Positions 9,184-18,778 of a stretch of 64,000 nt of DNA are shown here, piece by piece. The translations under genes were made by a program, and so were the position numbers. Source of the DNA: Paraglaciecola algarum (lineage in GTDB: Bacteria; Pseudomonadota; Gammaproteobacteria; Enterobacterales; Alteromonadaceae); NCBI RefSeq assembly GCF_021532655.1, contig NZ_JAKGAS010000007.1, positions 62,001-126,000 on the forward strand, in the 5' to 3' direction. The notes beneath the pieces are model-generated. The model was not told where the DNA came from, did not search any database, and saw only the letters and a list, made by a program, of their open reading frames with translations. Within the stretch, counting starts at the first letter, position 1. Each line of letters opens with the position of its first letter.

Positions 9184-9222
9184 ACCAATCCACGTTAATA
9201 AGTGACCACTTATTAACGTGGA
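9184..9222. repeat. Solo hairpin related to MITE ends
   Basis: A perfect 16-bp inverted repeat (TCCACGTTAATAAGTG and its complement, 9189-9204 and 9207-9222) with a 2-nt loop lies between two convergent genes. Its left arm together with the preceding TACCAA matches the terminal inverted repeat of the element at 27086-27363 with only three differences over about 26 bp. It looks like two element ends fused head to head. It may also act as a bidirectional terminator, although no T-run follows. Confidence 0.7.
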
Positions 9223-9233
9223 ATTGAACTAGG

Positions 9234-12002
9234 TTACTGAATTTTAAACTTAGCTTTTAACTCAGTAACGCGCTGAATAGATTCAGGCAGTTTATATTCG
9301 CGTTTTTTCAAAGTACGTTCCGCTAAAAAAGCATTATCTGCTGCGAACAATGCATCGACATAATTCAGATAAATTTCTTCATTTTGCATTTGATCAGTCA
9401 CAGCGCGATCATACAATTTCACCGCTTCTGTATAATCTTTTTCAGCCATCCGGATTTGTGCAAGTGTGTCCAAGGCAGCAGCATTATCTGGTTTTATCGC
9501 GACAGCTGCTTCTCCATGCTCTTTAGCTTTATCAATTTGTCCCGCTTGTAAATACAAATAAGCTAAATTATTTCTAGCCACATAGTTTTGGGGATTTTGT
9601 TGAATAGCCGTTTCATACGAGGCTATGGCAGAAGACACATCCGAACCTAGCTGTCTTTCTGCTAACAACATACGAGCAGTTTGGTCGTTAGGTTGTTTGG
9701 ATACATGTTCAGCCAGTAATTGGGTACCTTTAGCACTTTGTTTTAACTGTTCATAACTTGCTAAAATCACCAACAAGTTTCGCGTAGTAGGACTAGCATT
9801 ATAAGCTGTTAAAGCGTTTTCTATGGCTAACTCTGGCTGCTTATCCTTTAATTGTAAGCGAGCAAGAAACCCTTTAACCAAAGGTTTATCCACCACAGAT
9901 TCAGGTAATAAATTATATTTAACTTGCGCTTGTTCGTAATCTGAACTCATTAGCAAAAAGTGCAAATGTAAAAGCTGCATTTGTAAATCGTCACGATTAT
10001 TTAAAAAACCTGTCGTCACTTTTAGTGCATCTTCAAACTTATTTTTGTTATCTAACAAGAGCAACTTACCAATATTAGCGTCTTTGTTATTAGGCTGTTG
10101 TGCCAACCAAGCATCGTAGTGTTGATTGGCTTTTGTTACTTGATTTGTTCGAATATAACTTTGGCCTAAAATTTTCCAATATCCAATTGGCAAGTCTTTG
10201 CCATTTTTTAAATCTTTTAGTAGTTCTATGGATCCTGCATAGTTTAGCTCAGCTGCCTGCACTCTTGCTAACAACAAACGTAAACCTAAGTTTTGTTTAT
10301 CGCCATTAAAGGCTTGTTGAATTTTACTCAGAGCTAAACTCGCGTCTCCTTCTTGCTTCGCAATTAAATATTGCGTCGCTAAAGCAGGCACGTTTTGCGG
10401 ATATTCCACCAAAATGTCATCTAACATCTGAGACGCTTGAGAGACATTCTTTTGCAACAACTCTAAGTTCACCATAGCTAACTGTGGCGACACATTATTT
10501 GGCGATTTGCTCAAGGCTTGTTTAAATTCGTTTTTGGCTTCGGAGTACTTTTGTTGTTTGGTATAAACCTCACCTGCTAACATAAAAGGTTTTATGTCAT
10601 TTGGTGCACTAGTTTTCCATTCATTGGCTAATATCAGGGCTTTATCAAACTGTTGAGTAGCTAAATAGGCTTTACCCAAAGTGGTTTGTGCTGCTTCTAA
10701 ATCAGGCGATTTAGCCACAGCTTCTTCTAAATTGACTATGCCATCTAAGTTATTTAGTGAAAGTTGCAATAAACCTAAACGAGTTAAATCCTCAGCTGTA
10801 TTGCTCAATCCTGTGGAGCGCTCTACAAGTCCTTCCGCTTCTTTTTCAAAACCATCTTTTAAAAGTTCGTAACTAGCTTTAGAAAACAAAGGAGCATCTT
10901 GTTCAGACAAGCTATCTAGCCGACCTAACACGTCACCTACCTCTGAAGTTAAACCTAACTGCAATTGACTGGCCGCTAAAAGTTTTAAACCTGGGTGATT
11001 ATCTGGCAGAACACTAGCGACATAGGACAAATGCCTGTTGGCACTAGTATAGTCCTGAATTTGATAGGCGGAATAACCAGCAATTAGAGCTAAAGAAGTC
11101 TCATTAATCCCGGCATTAATAGCAAACTCGGCATATTTTAACGCAGTGGCGTATTCTTGTTTTGCGGCACTAGTGGCAGCCTTAAGTTGATTTAATAACG
11201 GATTTGTACCGTTTATCAATAAAAGTTTATCTATGTACGAATCTGCTTGAGCAGCCTTACCAGTATCCACCAGCAACTTTGCCAAAACAAACACAGTCTG
11301 ACTATCTTCAGGGAACAAACTAACATATTCAGTAAACACTTCAATTGCCTGATCAGTCTGACGTAGAGACAAATGCAATTGTGACAATAATTTCAATAAC
11401 TCAGCATTTTGAGGTGCCTGTTCTTTCAACGCAGTCACTTGAGTTAAAGCTTCTTGATAGTTTCTATCCACTACAAACATATAGGCTGCTGTGAGTGGTT
11501 TATATATTGAACTAGTATCTAAACTTGCAAGTTCTTCTATTAATACCTTGGCGTCTTCTAATTTATTCAAACGAACTAAAGACAAAACTTTAAAATAACC
11601 AATCTCAGCTCGTTCTACCGAGGTTAAACCGGCATTTCCATGTTCTATCTTACTGATAGCTGAGTACGCCCCCGTTTGATGGTAAGCCTGAGTTAACAGA
11701 GGGATAACCTTCGACGCGTCATAGCCATATTCTAAGGCTCGGTTTAACTCTTTTTCAGCATTTTCAAACTGCTTTTGCTGCAAATACAATTGGCCTAATT
11801 CAAAACGAGCCAAGGCTGATTTTGGGTCAACTTGAATGGCATTTTTTAAAGATAAAATTGCAGCATTGGCGTTATTTTCAACCGTAAATTGTTTGGCTTC
11901 TTGTATGTATTCATCACTGGTTTTTTGACCGCAACCTGCTAAGCCACCCAATAACATCCCTACCATGACTAAATTCAGACCCGTCTTACAAAAAGTTTTC
12001 AT
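9234..12002 (-). CDS. prsT: PEP-CTERM-system TPR lipoprotein PrsT
   Basis: This 922-residue protein begins with a lipoprotein signal (lipobox LAGC, Cys at about residue 25) and consists almost wholly of tetratricopeptide repeats, for example YVARNNLAYLYLQAGQIDKA near the C terminus. The length, lipobox and repeat layout fit PrsT, a protein found with exosortase/PEP-CTERM exopolysaccharide loci, where it probably acts as a periplasmic scaffold. No exosortase, PEP-CTERM substrate or glycosyltransferase gene is visible in the window, so the gene is away from its usual neighbours. It lies 42 bp downstream of the DUF3754 gene on the same strand and may be cotranscribed with it. A generic TPR lipoprotein is the alternative. 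Confidence 0.8.
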   Translation of the reverse strand: MKTFCKTGLNLVMVGMLLGGLAGCGQKTSDEYIQEAKQFTVENNANAAILSLKNAIQVDPKSALARFELGQLYLQQKQFENAEKELNRALEYGYDASKVIPLLTQAYHQTGAYSAISKIEHGNAGLTSVERAEIGYFKVLSLVRLNKLEDAKVLIEELASLDTSSIYKPLTAAYMFVVDRNYQEALTQVTALKEQAPQNAELLKLLSQLHLSLRQTDQAIEVFTEYVSLFPEDSQTVFVLAKLLVDTGKAAQADSYIDKLLLINGTNPLLNQLKAATSAAKQEYATALKYAEFAINAGINETSLALIAGYSAYQIQDYTSANRHLSYVASVLPDNHPGLKLLAASQLQLGLTSEVGDVLGRLDSLSEQDAPLFSKASYELLKDGFEKEAEGLVERSTGLSNTAEDLTRLGLLQLSLNNLDGIVNLEEAVAKSPDLEAAQTTLGKAYLATQQFDKALILANEWKTSAPNDIKPFMLAGEVYTKQQKYSEAKNEFKQALSKSPNNVSPQLAMVNLELLQKNVSQASQMLDDILVEYPQNVPALATQYLIAKQEGDASLALSKIQQAFNGDKQNLGLRLLLARVQAAELNYAGSIELLKDLKNGKDLPIGYWKILGQSYIRTNQVTKANQHYDAWLAQQPNNKDANIGKLLLLDNKNKFEDALKVTTGFLNNRDDLQMQLLHLHFLLMSSDYEQAQVKYNLLPESVVDKPLVKGFLARLQLKDKQPELAIENALTAYNASPTTRNLLVILASYEQLKQSAKGTQLLAEHVSKQPNDQTARMLLAERQLGSDVSSAIASYETAIQQNPQNYVARNNLAYLYLQAGQIDKAKEHGEAAVAIKPDNAAALDTLAQIRMAEKDYTEAVKLYDRAVTDQMQNEEIYLNYVDALFAADNAFLAERTLKKREYKLPESIQRVTELKAKFKIQ

Positions 12003-12044
12003 CTATTTTTCCCTATCAATTGATTAACTCTATAATAACCCGAC

Positions 12045-13319
12045 TTAATGAAACTTAAACACTTGGTCCCAATTTTTATCTAAAATAATCAGCCCTTGAT
12101 TAAGTGGCACGGCTGAATAAGAGTTGTCCATTACAGTGACCAGTTTCAAGCGTAATAATTTAGCTAACGCATCCTCTATTTCAAAATCCAATTTAAGCCC
12201 AAATTTGTCATCAAACCAAGTTTCTATTTCCTTATCTAACTCTTGACTAGTTAAGCCTGACTGACTAACCAATAAAAAGTAGTAAGCCAATATCGCCTCT
12301 TTACACTCTTCCTCTTCTGCTGAGTCGATTAAATGATGAAAAACTCCGCTATTATTGTCTAAGTTTTTGCAATACAAATTATCGGCTAAGGTTTTCATAA
12401 AACTTAGTTTTCTATTTTTAAATTTACTCCACTCTTTAAAAATAAAACCGCCAAGTACAGCTAGTCCGGCACCTAATACTAATAACTGCTGACTGCCTAT
12501 CACCACTTCCTTGTTACTTAGTCCAATCCAATAACTCATTAAGGCTGCAACTAAAACAAGAGACGCACCCAACTTAGTTACCAAAACCACCGCCCCTCCT
12601 ACGAGCGCTGAACCACCAATAATTGCTTTATCAATATTTCGCATCCGTACTTCACTGTTAGGAAACAACATTTCTAAGTCAGCTTTTGGAATGTTTTGAA
12701 ACAACTTAATGACCGTAGAGCCAGGTTCAAAATGCGCCACTGTTTTGTTTTTCTGCTTAAAATATTCTGCATCTTTAAACTTAATATATACAGTCACTTT
12801 GTCGTAATTGGTAAATCGGATCTTTTGCTTTTTAAGGCCCCAATATTGGCTCAACACTTCCGTTTTCTGTTGTTCTCCCCTGCGATAAAACACCACTTCT
12901 TCAAAATCTTCAAACTCCACGACTAACCTTACTTTAAACAGAGATTCTTCATGCAAAGCTTCTTGTAAATCTGTATCTGTGATTTTTTCAAAATTTGCTG
13001 CGTTGAGTACTTGGGTAAAATCTTGAGCAAATTTTTGCTGTTTTTGTGCCAGAATTTCAGGACTATCTTGATCTAATTTTAAAGTATCGCTGTTTGGATC
13101 AAATGGGGCATAATTCTCTTTTAAAGCCTCAAGTATTTGGTGATACTCAAAATGCAAAGTGCTGGTTAATATGCGACAGAAGTCAGCAAACTTTACATTT
13201 TGTTCAACAGATAACCGTGAATCATGAATACAAGCTTGAATTACATCAGCTTTTCGCAAAGGAATGAAACGGTCTTTCTGTCCATTCTTTTCACTTAATG
13301 TTTCCCCTGATTTTTGCAT
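12045..13319 (-). CDS. DUF3754 (TMEM143-like) membrane protein
   Basis: This 424-residue protein resembles the DUF3754/TMEM143 family. The N-terminal half is soluble and ends in the family-like FQNIPKADLEMLFPNSEVRM (about 208-227). Two or three hydrophobic segments follow at about 232-250, 252-270 and 275-292. The C-terminal part is a helical domain containing EETWFDDKFGLKLDFE-like acidic sequence. The function of the family is not established; it occurs from bacteria to mitochondria. It is the upstream gene of prsT on the same strand and is divergent from deaD. Confidence 0.75.
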   Translation of the reverse strand: MQKSGETLSEKNGQKDRFIPLRKADVIQACIHDSRLSVEQNVKFADFCRILTSTLHFEYHQILEALKENYAPFDPNSDTLKLDQDSPEILAQKQQKFAQDFTQVLNAANFEKITDTDLQEALHEESLFKVRLVVEFEDFEEVVFYRRGEQQKTEVLSQYWGLKKQKIRFTNYDKVTVYIKFKDAEYFKQKNKTVAHFEPGSTVIKLFQNIPKADLEMLFPNSEVRMRNIDKAIIGGSALVGGAVVLVTKLGASLVLVAALMSYWIGLSNKEVVIGSQQLLVLGAGLAVLGGFIFKEWSKFKNRKLSFMKTLADNLYCKNLDNNSGVFHHLIDSAEEEECKEAILAYYFLLVSQSGLTSQELDKEIETWFDDKFGLKLDFEIEDALAKLLRLKLVTVMDNSYSAVPLNQGLIILDKNWDQVFKFH

Positions 13320-13570
13320 AAATTTCCTAAAAATAGTCTTTCAATAAACTGAGTCACTTAAATTGGCTTGTTAACCAATATCAGCAAATGTTAATTATTT
13401 GCACTAACCGCATGGGGCTTTCTCAACATTTCTGACAATAAACTACAAAATAAAGCATTATAAAAACACATTTTTGAAAAATAATGCAATTAAACAAAGC
13501 ATTACGTGGAGTAAATCTAGAAAATCGAATATAATTTGACCTTTGAAACCGTGCCGGCTTCGCCTTAAAT

Positions 13571-13607
13571 AATTGTATTACCGATTTTAGAAATTGTATT
13601 ACCGATT
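13571..13607. repeat. 16-bp direct repeat upstream of deaD
   Basis: AATTGTATTACCGATT occurs twice, at 13571-13586 and 13592-13607, exactly and with a 21-bp period, ending 38 bp before the deaD start. The rest of the 326-bp spacer from 13320 holds no gene and is AT-rich. A period of two helical turns would suit a regulator binding side by side, but a simple duplication is also possible. Confidence 0.6.
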
Positions 13608-13645
13608 CAAATAATGCTGTGCCTGCCTGTACCCTGGGAACATTG

Positions 13646-15391
13646 ATGACAACCACATCTGATATTACATTTAGAGATTTAAACCTACCCGAAGAACTGC
13701 TGCAAGCATTAGAAAAAGTTGGTTATGAAAAACCAACTCCTATTCAAGCTGAAAGTATTCCAATTATATTAAACGGTGACGATTTATTAGGAACGGCGCA
13801 AACCGGTACTGGTAAAACGGCAGCATTTGCTTTGCCTATGCTAGCCAACGTTGACCCTGATGACAAAAACACCCAATTATTAGTATTGGCACCGACTAGG
13901 GAGCTAGCTATTCAAGTAGCCGAAGCTTTCCAAGTATATGCCAGCTTTTCTAAGAAAATTAACGTACTACCTGTTTACGGTGGTTCTTCTTACGACAATC
14001 AAATCCGTCAGCTAAGACGTGGTGCACAAGTAGTCGTAGGTACACCTGGTCGTGTTATCGACCACATTAAAAAGAACACACTTAAATTAGATAAATTAAA
14101 ATTCTTAGTACTTGATGAAGCTGACGAAATGCTACGTATGGGCTTTATTGACGACGTAGAATGGATTTTGAGCCATGCACCTAAAGAACGCCAAACCGCG
14201 TTGTTCTCAGCCACCATGCCAGATCCAATTCGCAAAATAACCAAGCGTTATTTGAATGACCCTAAGCAAGTGAAAATTGAATCAAAAGTCACCACAGCTA
14301 GTACAATTCGTCAGCGTTATTGCCAAGTGGCAGGCCATCATAAGATGGAAGCCTTGACCCGTATCATGGAAGTGGAAAACTTCGATGGCGCTATCATTTT
14401 TGTGCGTACTAAAACCGCGACTATGGAATTAGCCGAAAAATTATCAGCTCGCGGTTATGCTGTAGAACCTTTAAATGGTGATATTCCACAAAACTCTCGT
14501 GAACGTACTGTTGATCGATTGAAAAAAGGCAAAATTGATATTCTTGTTGCCACTGACGTTGTAGCCCGTGGTCTAGATGTTGAACGTGTTAGTCACGTAA
14601 TTAACTTTGATGTACCTTACGATACAGAATCTTATGTACACAGGATTGGTCGTACAGGTCGTGCGGGCCGTGAAGGGGATGCAATATTATTTATTTCACA
14701 TCGTGAAAAACGTATGTTGTTCTCAATAGAGCGCGCTACAAAACAATCTATTGACTCAATGGCGATACCTTCAATTTCAGAGCTAAATGAAACACGTTTA
14801 AGTCGTTTCAAAAGCAGTGTGATTGAAGCGATGAGTGATTCTTCCATTGAAACCTTGATCCCAATTGTTGAATCAATTCAAGAAGAAACCGAAGCCGCTC
14901 CTGAAGTGATCATGGCTGCATTGGCTAAGATTGCACAAGGTGATGAACCACTTATACTTAAAGAAAGTGACCGCCCAGACTTAAACTCTCGTCCACCGAG
15001 AAACGACCGCAACGATCGTGGAGATAGAGGTGATAGAAACGATCGTGGCGGTAGAGACCGCGGCCGCAGTAATGACCGTCCTAAGCGTGAACGTAAGTCA
15101 GGTCCTCCTAGTGAAGGCATGCAACGCTACCGTATCGAAGTAGGTCATACTCATGGTGCTAAGCCAGGCAACATAGTTGGCGCTATTGCAAACGAAGCGA
15201 ATATCAGTAGTAAAAACATAGGTGCTATCGAAATTTATGACAATTTCAGCACAGTAGATTTACCTAAGGATATGCCTAAAACAACACAAGACGTGTTACA
15301 AAAAACACGCGTAGCAGGCCGCAGTTTAGGTATGCGTGAATGGTCAGATCAACCACCTAAAAAGCGTGGCAATCCAGGCAATCGCAAATAA
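13646..15391 (+). CDS. deaD: ATP-dependent DEAD-box RNA helicase DeaD/CsdA
   Basis: DeaD unwinds structured RNA in ribosome assembly and cold adaptation. The start at 13646 has GGGAA about 7 bp upstream and gives 581 residues; a start 27 bp earlier adds an atypical MPACTLGTL leader and is less likely. Motifs in order are the Q motif (YEKPTPIQ), AQTGTGKT, PTRELA, TPGR, DEAD, SAT, ARGLDV and HRIGRTGRAGREG. After the helicase core comes an Arg/Asp/Gly-rich linker of repeated NDRGDR units and then a DbpA-like RNA-binding domain (YRIEVGHTHGAKPGNIVGAI). The layout matches DeaD rather than SrmB or RhlE. A terminator follows. Confidence 0.94.
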   Translation: MTTTSDITFRDLNLPEELLQALEKVGYEKPTPIQAESIPIILNGDDLLGTAQTGTGKTAAFALPMLANVDPDDKNTQLLVLAPTRELAIQVAEAFQVYASFSKKINVLPVYGGSSYDNQIRQLRRGAQVVVGTPGRVIDHIKKNTLKLDKLKFLVLDEADEMLRMGFIDDVEWILSHAPKERQTALFSATMPDPIRKITKRYLNDPKQVKIESKVTTASTIRQRYCQVAGHHKMEALTRIMEVENFDGAIIFVRTKTATMELAEKLSARGYAVEPLNGDIPQNSRERTVDRLKKGKIDILVATDVVARGLDVERVSHVINFDVPYDTESYVHRIGRTGRAGREGDAILFISHREKRMLFSIERATKQSIDSMAIPSISELNETRLSRFKSSVIEAMSDSSIETLIPIVESIQEETEAAPEVIMAALAKIAQGDEPLILKESDRPDLNSRPPRNDRNDRGDRGDRNDRGGRDRGRSNDRPKRERKSGPPSEGMQRYRIEVGHTHGAKPGNIVGAIANEANISSKNIGAIEIYDNFSTVDLPKDMPKTTQDVLQKTRVAGRSLGMREWSDQPPKKRGNPGNRK

Positions 15392-15423
15392 TTAATTTGA
15401 TTCAATCATTTAATTGAATATAT

Positions 15424-15453
15424 AAAGGGCTAATTTTTATTAGCCCTTTTTTT
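15424..15453 (+). terminator. Rho-independent terminator of deaD
   Basis: A 10-bp stem AAAGGGCTAA/TTAGCCCTTT with a 6-nt loop is followed by a T-run. It begins 33 bp after the deaD stop. Confidence 0.9.
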
Positions 15454-15620
15454 AACATCAAAATTTGAATTATCCTGAGTGATGTCAATTCAAGTAATAC
15501 CAAATACAGTAAATAATTGGTGTAACCACTTATCCGCTTTTTAGTACGTTCGTCATAAAAATCATTCAAACAATATTTCTTTTGATATCGTAATTTTCGA
15601 CATCAACAAGGAGAAATATC

Positions 15621-17024
15621 ATGTTCAAATCTTATATTTGTAAACAAAGTCGTAAACCTATTCCAATGTGGTTGTTTATGCTCATGTTAGTTCTGTGGGT
15701 TACTGATTCAAAAGCGAATCCTGACTGGACACAAGATTGGACAGGTAAACTTAATATAACGCCAGAAATGAGCTTAACCCTCATTCTTCATATCAAGCAA
15801 AAAGATGGCAATTACCTAGCAACTTTAGACAGCGTGGAGCAAGGCGCGATGGGCATTGCAGCGAGTCATACAAATATCAAAAACCAACACTTCTTATTTC
15901 GGTTTTCGAGCATAGGTGCACAATTTAAGGGAGAATACCAAGGAGGAGAACTGGTAGGGACATTCAGTCAAGGTGGAGGCAAACTTCCCCTCTCTCTAAC
16001 CCCGTTAACCCCAGAGTTGAAACAACAGGTCGCAGAAGCTAACGCTCGCCCACAAGAGCCACAAGCCCCATATCCATATATTGAAGAAGAAGTGAGTTAT
16101 ACCCATGTTAAGCAAAATTTTAGTTTTGCAGGTACCTTAACCAAACCTAAGGGCAATAGCCCTTTTGCGGCAGCAATTTTAGTGTCTGGCTCTGGCCCAC
16201 AAGATCGAGATTCCAATTTAATGAATCACAAACCATTCAAGGTAATAGCAGATCACTTAACTCGGTTAGGGTATGCCGTTCTGCGCACTGATGACCGAGG
16301 CACAGGAAAGTCTGGTGGTAAATTCGACAATGCTACAATTAACGATTTCTCATTTGACGTTGAATCAGCCTTTAATTACCTGTCACAACGAAAAGACATA
16401 GAAGCCAGCAAAATCGGCCTAATTGGTCATAGCGAAGGTGGTATGACAGCACCAATATTTGCTGCTCGGCAACCAAAAGTTGCGTATATCATTATGCTTG
16501 CAGGATTAGGTGTTTCAGGTACAGAATTATGGGCTACTCAACAAAAAGAATTAGGCTTAGCATCAGGTATGACAGATGGCGCGGCTATTTATAATTTACA
16601 GTATAAAGCCGCTACTATGGCAGCAAATCACGCCACTGAAGCTGACCTAAAAACTTTATTCAGCACCATACCCGGAGCAAATGAACAGCTCCTCAGCACT
16701 ATGTCCAAAATGTTAACTAGCCCATGGGGCCAGTCATTTACTTCGTATCAACCAGCTGAGATTTTAAAGCAATTAAACATGCCCTTGTTAGCTATAAATG
16801 GAGACTTAGACATACAAGTAAACGGCCAAGCCAATCTAGCTGGAATTCAGAAAATCATGACAAAAAGCCAGAATAAGGATGTTACTATCACCTTATTACC
16901 TGGTCTAAATCATCTTTTTCAAAAAGCTAAAACCGGTCACGTAATTGAATATGCGCAAATTAACGAAACGATAAACAAAGTTGCCCTAGATACACTTTCT
17001 CAATGGTTAATTACGAGATTTTAA
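15621..17024 (+). CDS. Secreted alpha/beta hydrolase
   Basis: The 467-residue protein has an N-terminal hydrophobic signal at about residues 14-31, a beta-rich N-terminal domain (about 35-125) and an alpha/beta hydrolase domain. The nucleophile elbow is GHSEGG (269-274, Ser271). DDRGTGKSGGKF at about 224-235 is typical of the family often annotated dienelactone-hydrolase or acyl-peptidase-like esterase. A likely acid is in NGDLDIQV (about 403) and the His in LPGLNHLF (about 436). The substrate is unknown. AAGGAG lies 6 bp before the ATG. It is the first gene of an operon with the sensor kinase and LytTR regulator, with 1 bp between stop and next start. Confidence 0.85.
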   Translation: MFKSYICKQSRKPIPMWLFMLMLVLWVTDSKANPDWTQDWTGKLNITPEMSLTLILHIKQKDGNYLATLDSVEQGAMGIAASHTNIKNQHFLFRFSSIGAQFKGEYQGGELVGTFSQGGGKLPLSLTPLTPELKQQVAEANARPQEPQAPYPYIEEEVSYTHVKQNFSFAGTLTKPKGNSPFAAAILVSGSGPQDRDSNLMNHKPFKVIADHLTRLGYAVLRTDDRGTGKSGGKFDNATINDFSFDVESAFNYLSQRKDIEASKIGLIGHSEGGMTAPIFAARQPKVAYIIMLAGLGVSGTELWATQQKELGLASGMTDGAAIYNLQYKAATMAANHATEADLKTLFSTIPGANEQLLSTMSKMLTSPWGQSFTSYQPAEILKQLNMPLLAINGDLDIQVNGQANLAGIQKIMTKSQNKDVTITLLPGLNHLFQKAKTGHVIEYAQINETINKVALDTLSQWLITRF

Positions 17025-17025
17025 A

Positions 17026-18060
17026 ATGTTAACACCTTATTGGCGATATCAAATCATTGGCTGGTTTACCCTATTGACTTTGGACTTTAGCGGTAAATAC
17101 GCCGCTAAAATGATGATACCGTCACTTTTGTTAGCAGTATTAATTTTGTATAGCTTGGGTTTATTGGTTAGCCATGGGATGCGTTATATTTTTAAACAGT
17201 ATTGTGCCCAACTTACTATAGCCAAACTTATACCTGTAGCTTTTTTGGTCAGTTTTGTTGGAGCGTTTTTATCCTCTTCTGGAATGATGTTGCTATTGTA
17301 TTTGAGTGGTCATCAGGCTTTTACAGATGACAAAGTGAATGCCATGCAAATTTATCAATACAACATATTTATGATGTGGTTGTTTTTATCAATTTGGACG
17401 GGCTTATACTTATTTGTCACTCGCCAACGCCAAGTTGATGACTTAAACCAGAAACAACAGGCGCTGCAAGACAATTTACAACAATCTCAGTTACACGCTT
17501 TAATGAATCAGTTAAACCCACACTTTATGTTTAACAGTATTAACAATATTCGCGCATTGATTTTAGAAGATAAACATAAAGCTAGAGACATGTTGGCTCA
17601 TATGGCAGATATGTTGCGATACAATTTAAAAGATCAAGACAAAGCGTTAGAAGCGTTAAGCAAAGAACTAGAAATTGCCAATGCATTTATGGCACTTGCA
17701 TCCATTCAATTCGAAGATAGGTTAACCTTTGTGGTAGAACTTGACGATAATATCGATCAGGACATTTTAATTCCACGAATGCTCCTCCAACTACTGTTGG
17801 AAAATGCTATAAAGCACGGTATAGCTAAAAGAATGCAAGGTGGCGAAGTCAAATTAAAAATTAAGTTACTTACCAATAATATTAGTATTGAAGTTACCAA
17901 TCATGGGCAACTAGTCACAGGATCCAAACCGCAAGATACAAAAATTGGTCTTCAAAATATTCAAAGCCGATTGGCTATGCTGTATGACAACGAAGCAAGT
18001 TTCGAGATAAAACAAGTTAATGAGTTAGTACTTGCTAGAATATTAATACCAAAGGGTTGA
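17026..18060 (+). CDS. LytS/YehU-type sensor histidine kinase
   Basis: This 344-residue protein has four hydrophobic segments (about 9-28, 32-50, 68-94 and 113-132), a short linker and a His_kinase domain of the LytS/YehU type. The phospho-acceptor is His166 in NQLNPHFMFNSINN (161-174). An N box (LLLENAIKHGI) and a glycine box (IGLQNIQSRL) give ATP binding. There is no separate sensor domain, so the membrane part probably senses the signal. It starts 1 bp after the hydrolase and is followed after 4 bp by the response regulator, its clear partner. Confidence 0.9.
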   Translation: MLTPYWRYQIIGWFTLLTLDFSGKYAAKMMIPSLLLAVLILYSLGLLVSHGMRYIFKQYCAQLTIAKLIPVAFLVSFVGAFLSSSGMMLLLYLSGHQAFTDDKVNAMQIYQYNIFMMWLFLSIWTGLYLFVTRQRQVDDLNQKQQALQDNLQQSQLHALMNQLNPHFMFNSINNIRALILEDKHKARDMLAHMADMLRYNLKDQDKALEALSKELEIANAFMALASIQFEDRLTFVVELDDNIDQDILIPRMLLQLLLENAIKHGIAKRMQGGEVKLKIKLLTNNISIEVTNHGQLVTGSKPQDTKIGLQNIQSRLAMLYDNEASFEIKQVNELVLARILIPKG

Positions 18061-18064
18061 TATC

Positions 18065-18778
18065 ATGCGCGCAATAATTATTGAAGATAGTCGGTTGGCA
18101 AGAGTAGAACTTAAAGAGCAACTTTCTCAATTTACTGATATAGAATTAATCGCCGAAGCTGAAAATGCAGAAGCAGGTATAGAATTAATCCACCAATCCC
18201 ACCCTGATTTACTATTTTTAGACATTCAATTACCGGGTATGGACGGTTTTGCTTTATTGGAAAAACTCGATTTTTTACCTCAGATAATTTTCACTACAGC
18301 CTATGACGAATATGCGGTTAAATCCTTTGAAGTGAATGCATTAGATTACTTACTTAAGCCCATTACTAATGACAGATTACAAGGAGCAATCGACAAAGCG
18401 AGGCAACAGTTTAAATCTGCAGCCATATCACCAGACCAAACATTACAACCCAATAGTCGTTTCTTCGTCAAAGAAAAAGAACAATGTTGGTTAGTTGAAT
18501 TACAGCAAGTGCAATTGTTTGAATCAATTGGCAACTATACGCGCTTATACTTTGAACAACATAAACCTATGATTTATAAATCTTTAAACCAGATTGAATC
18601 TCGCTTACCCATAGGAAATTTTTTTCGAGCTAACCGCACCGAGTTAATTAATATGCAATATGTGAAAAATGTTGAGATGGTTTTAAACGGCCACCTTTTG
18701 ATTAGTTTAGAAAACGGCAAAATAATTGAATTATCTCGCAGACGAGCGACTGAATTTAAAAAACAAATGTCTCTATAA
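18065..18778 (+). CDS. LytTR family response regulator
   Basis: This 237-residue regulator has an N-terminal receiver with phospho-acceptor Asp53 in FLDIQLPGMDG (51-61) and conserved Thr/Lys later (FTTAYDEYA; LLKPI). The C-terminal DNA-binding domain is LytTR (about 135-237), with the typical IGNYTRLY and FFRANRTELIN motifs. It is the partner of the kinase immediately upstream. LytTR regulators of this type commonly control their own operon, so regulation of the hydrolase is a reasonable inference. Confidence 0.92.
   Translation: MRAIIIEDSRLARVELKEQLSQFTDIELIAEAENAEAGIELIHQSHPDLLFLDIQLPGMDGFALLEKLDFLPQIIFTTAYDEYAVKSFEVNALDYLLKPITNDRLQGAIDKARQQFKSAAISPDQTLQPNSRFFVKEKEQCWLVELQQVQLFESIGNYTRLYFEQHKPMIYKSLNQIESRLPIGNFFRANRTELINMQYVKNVEMVLNGHLLISLENGKIIELSRRRATEFKKQMSL

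Noticed and set aside
13423..13656. 77-codon minus-strand open frame upstream of deaD
   Set aside because: It overlaps the deaD start region and the direct repeat and has no protein-like features.
15485..15530. TACCAAAT...ATTGGTG near the hydrolase operon as another MITE end
   Set aside because: Only a few bases match the terminal repeat and no partner end was found.
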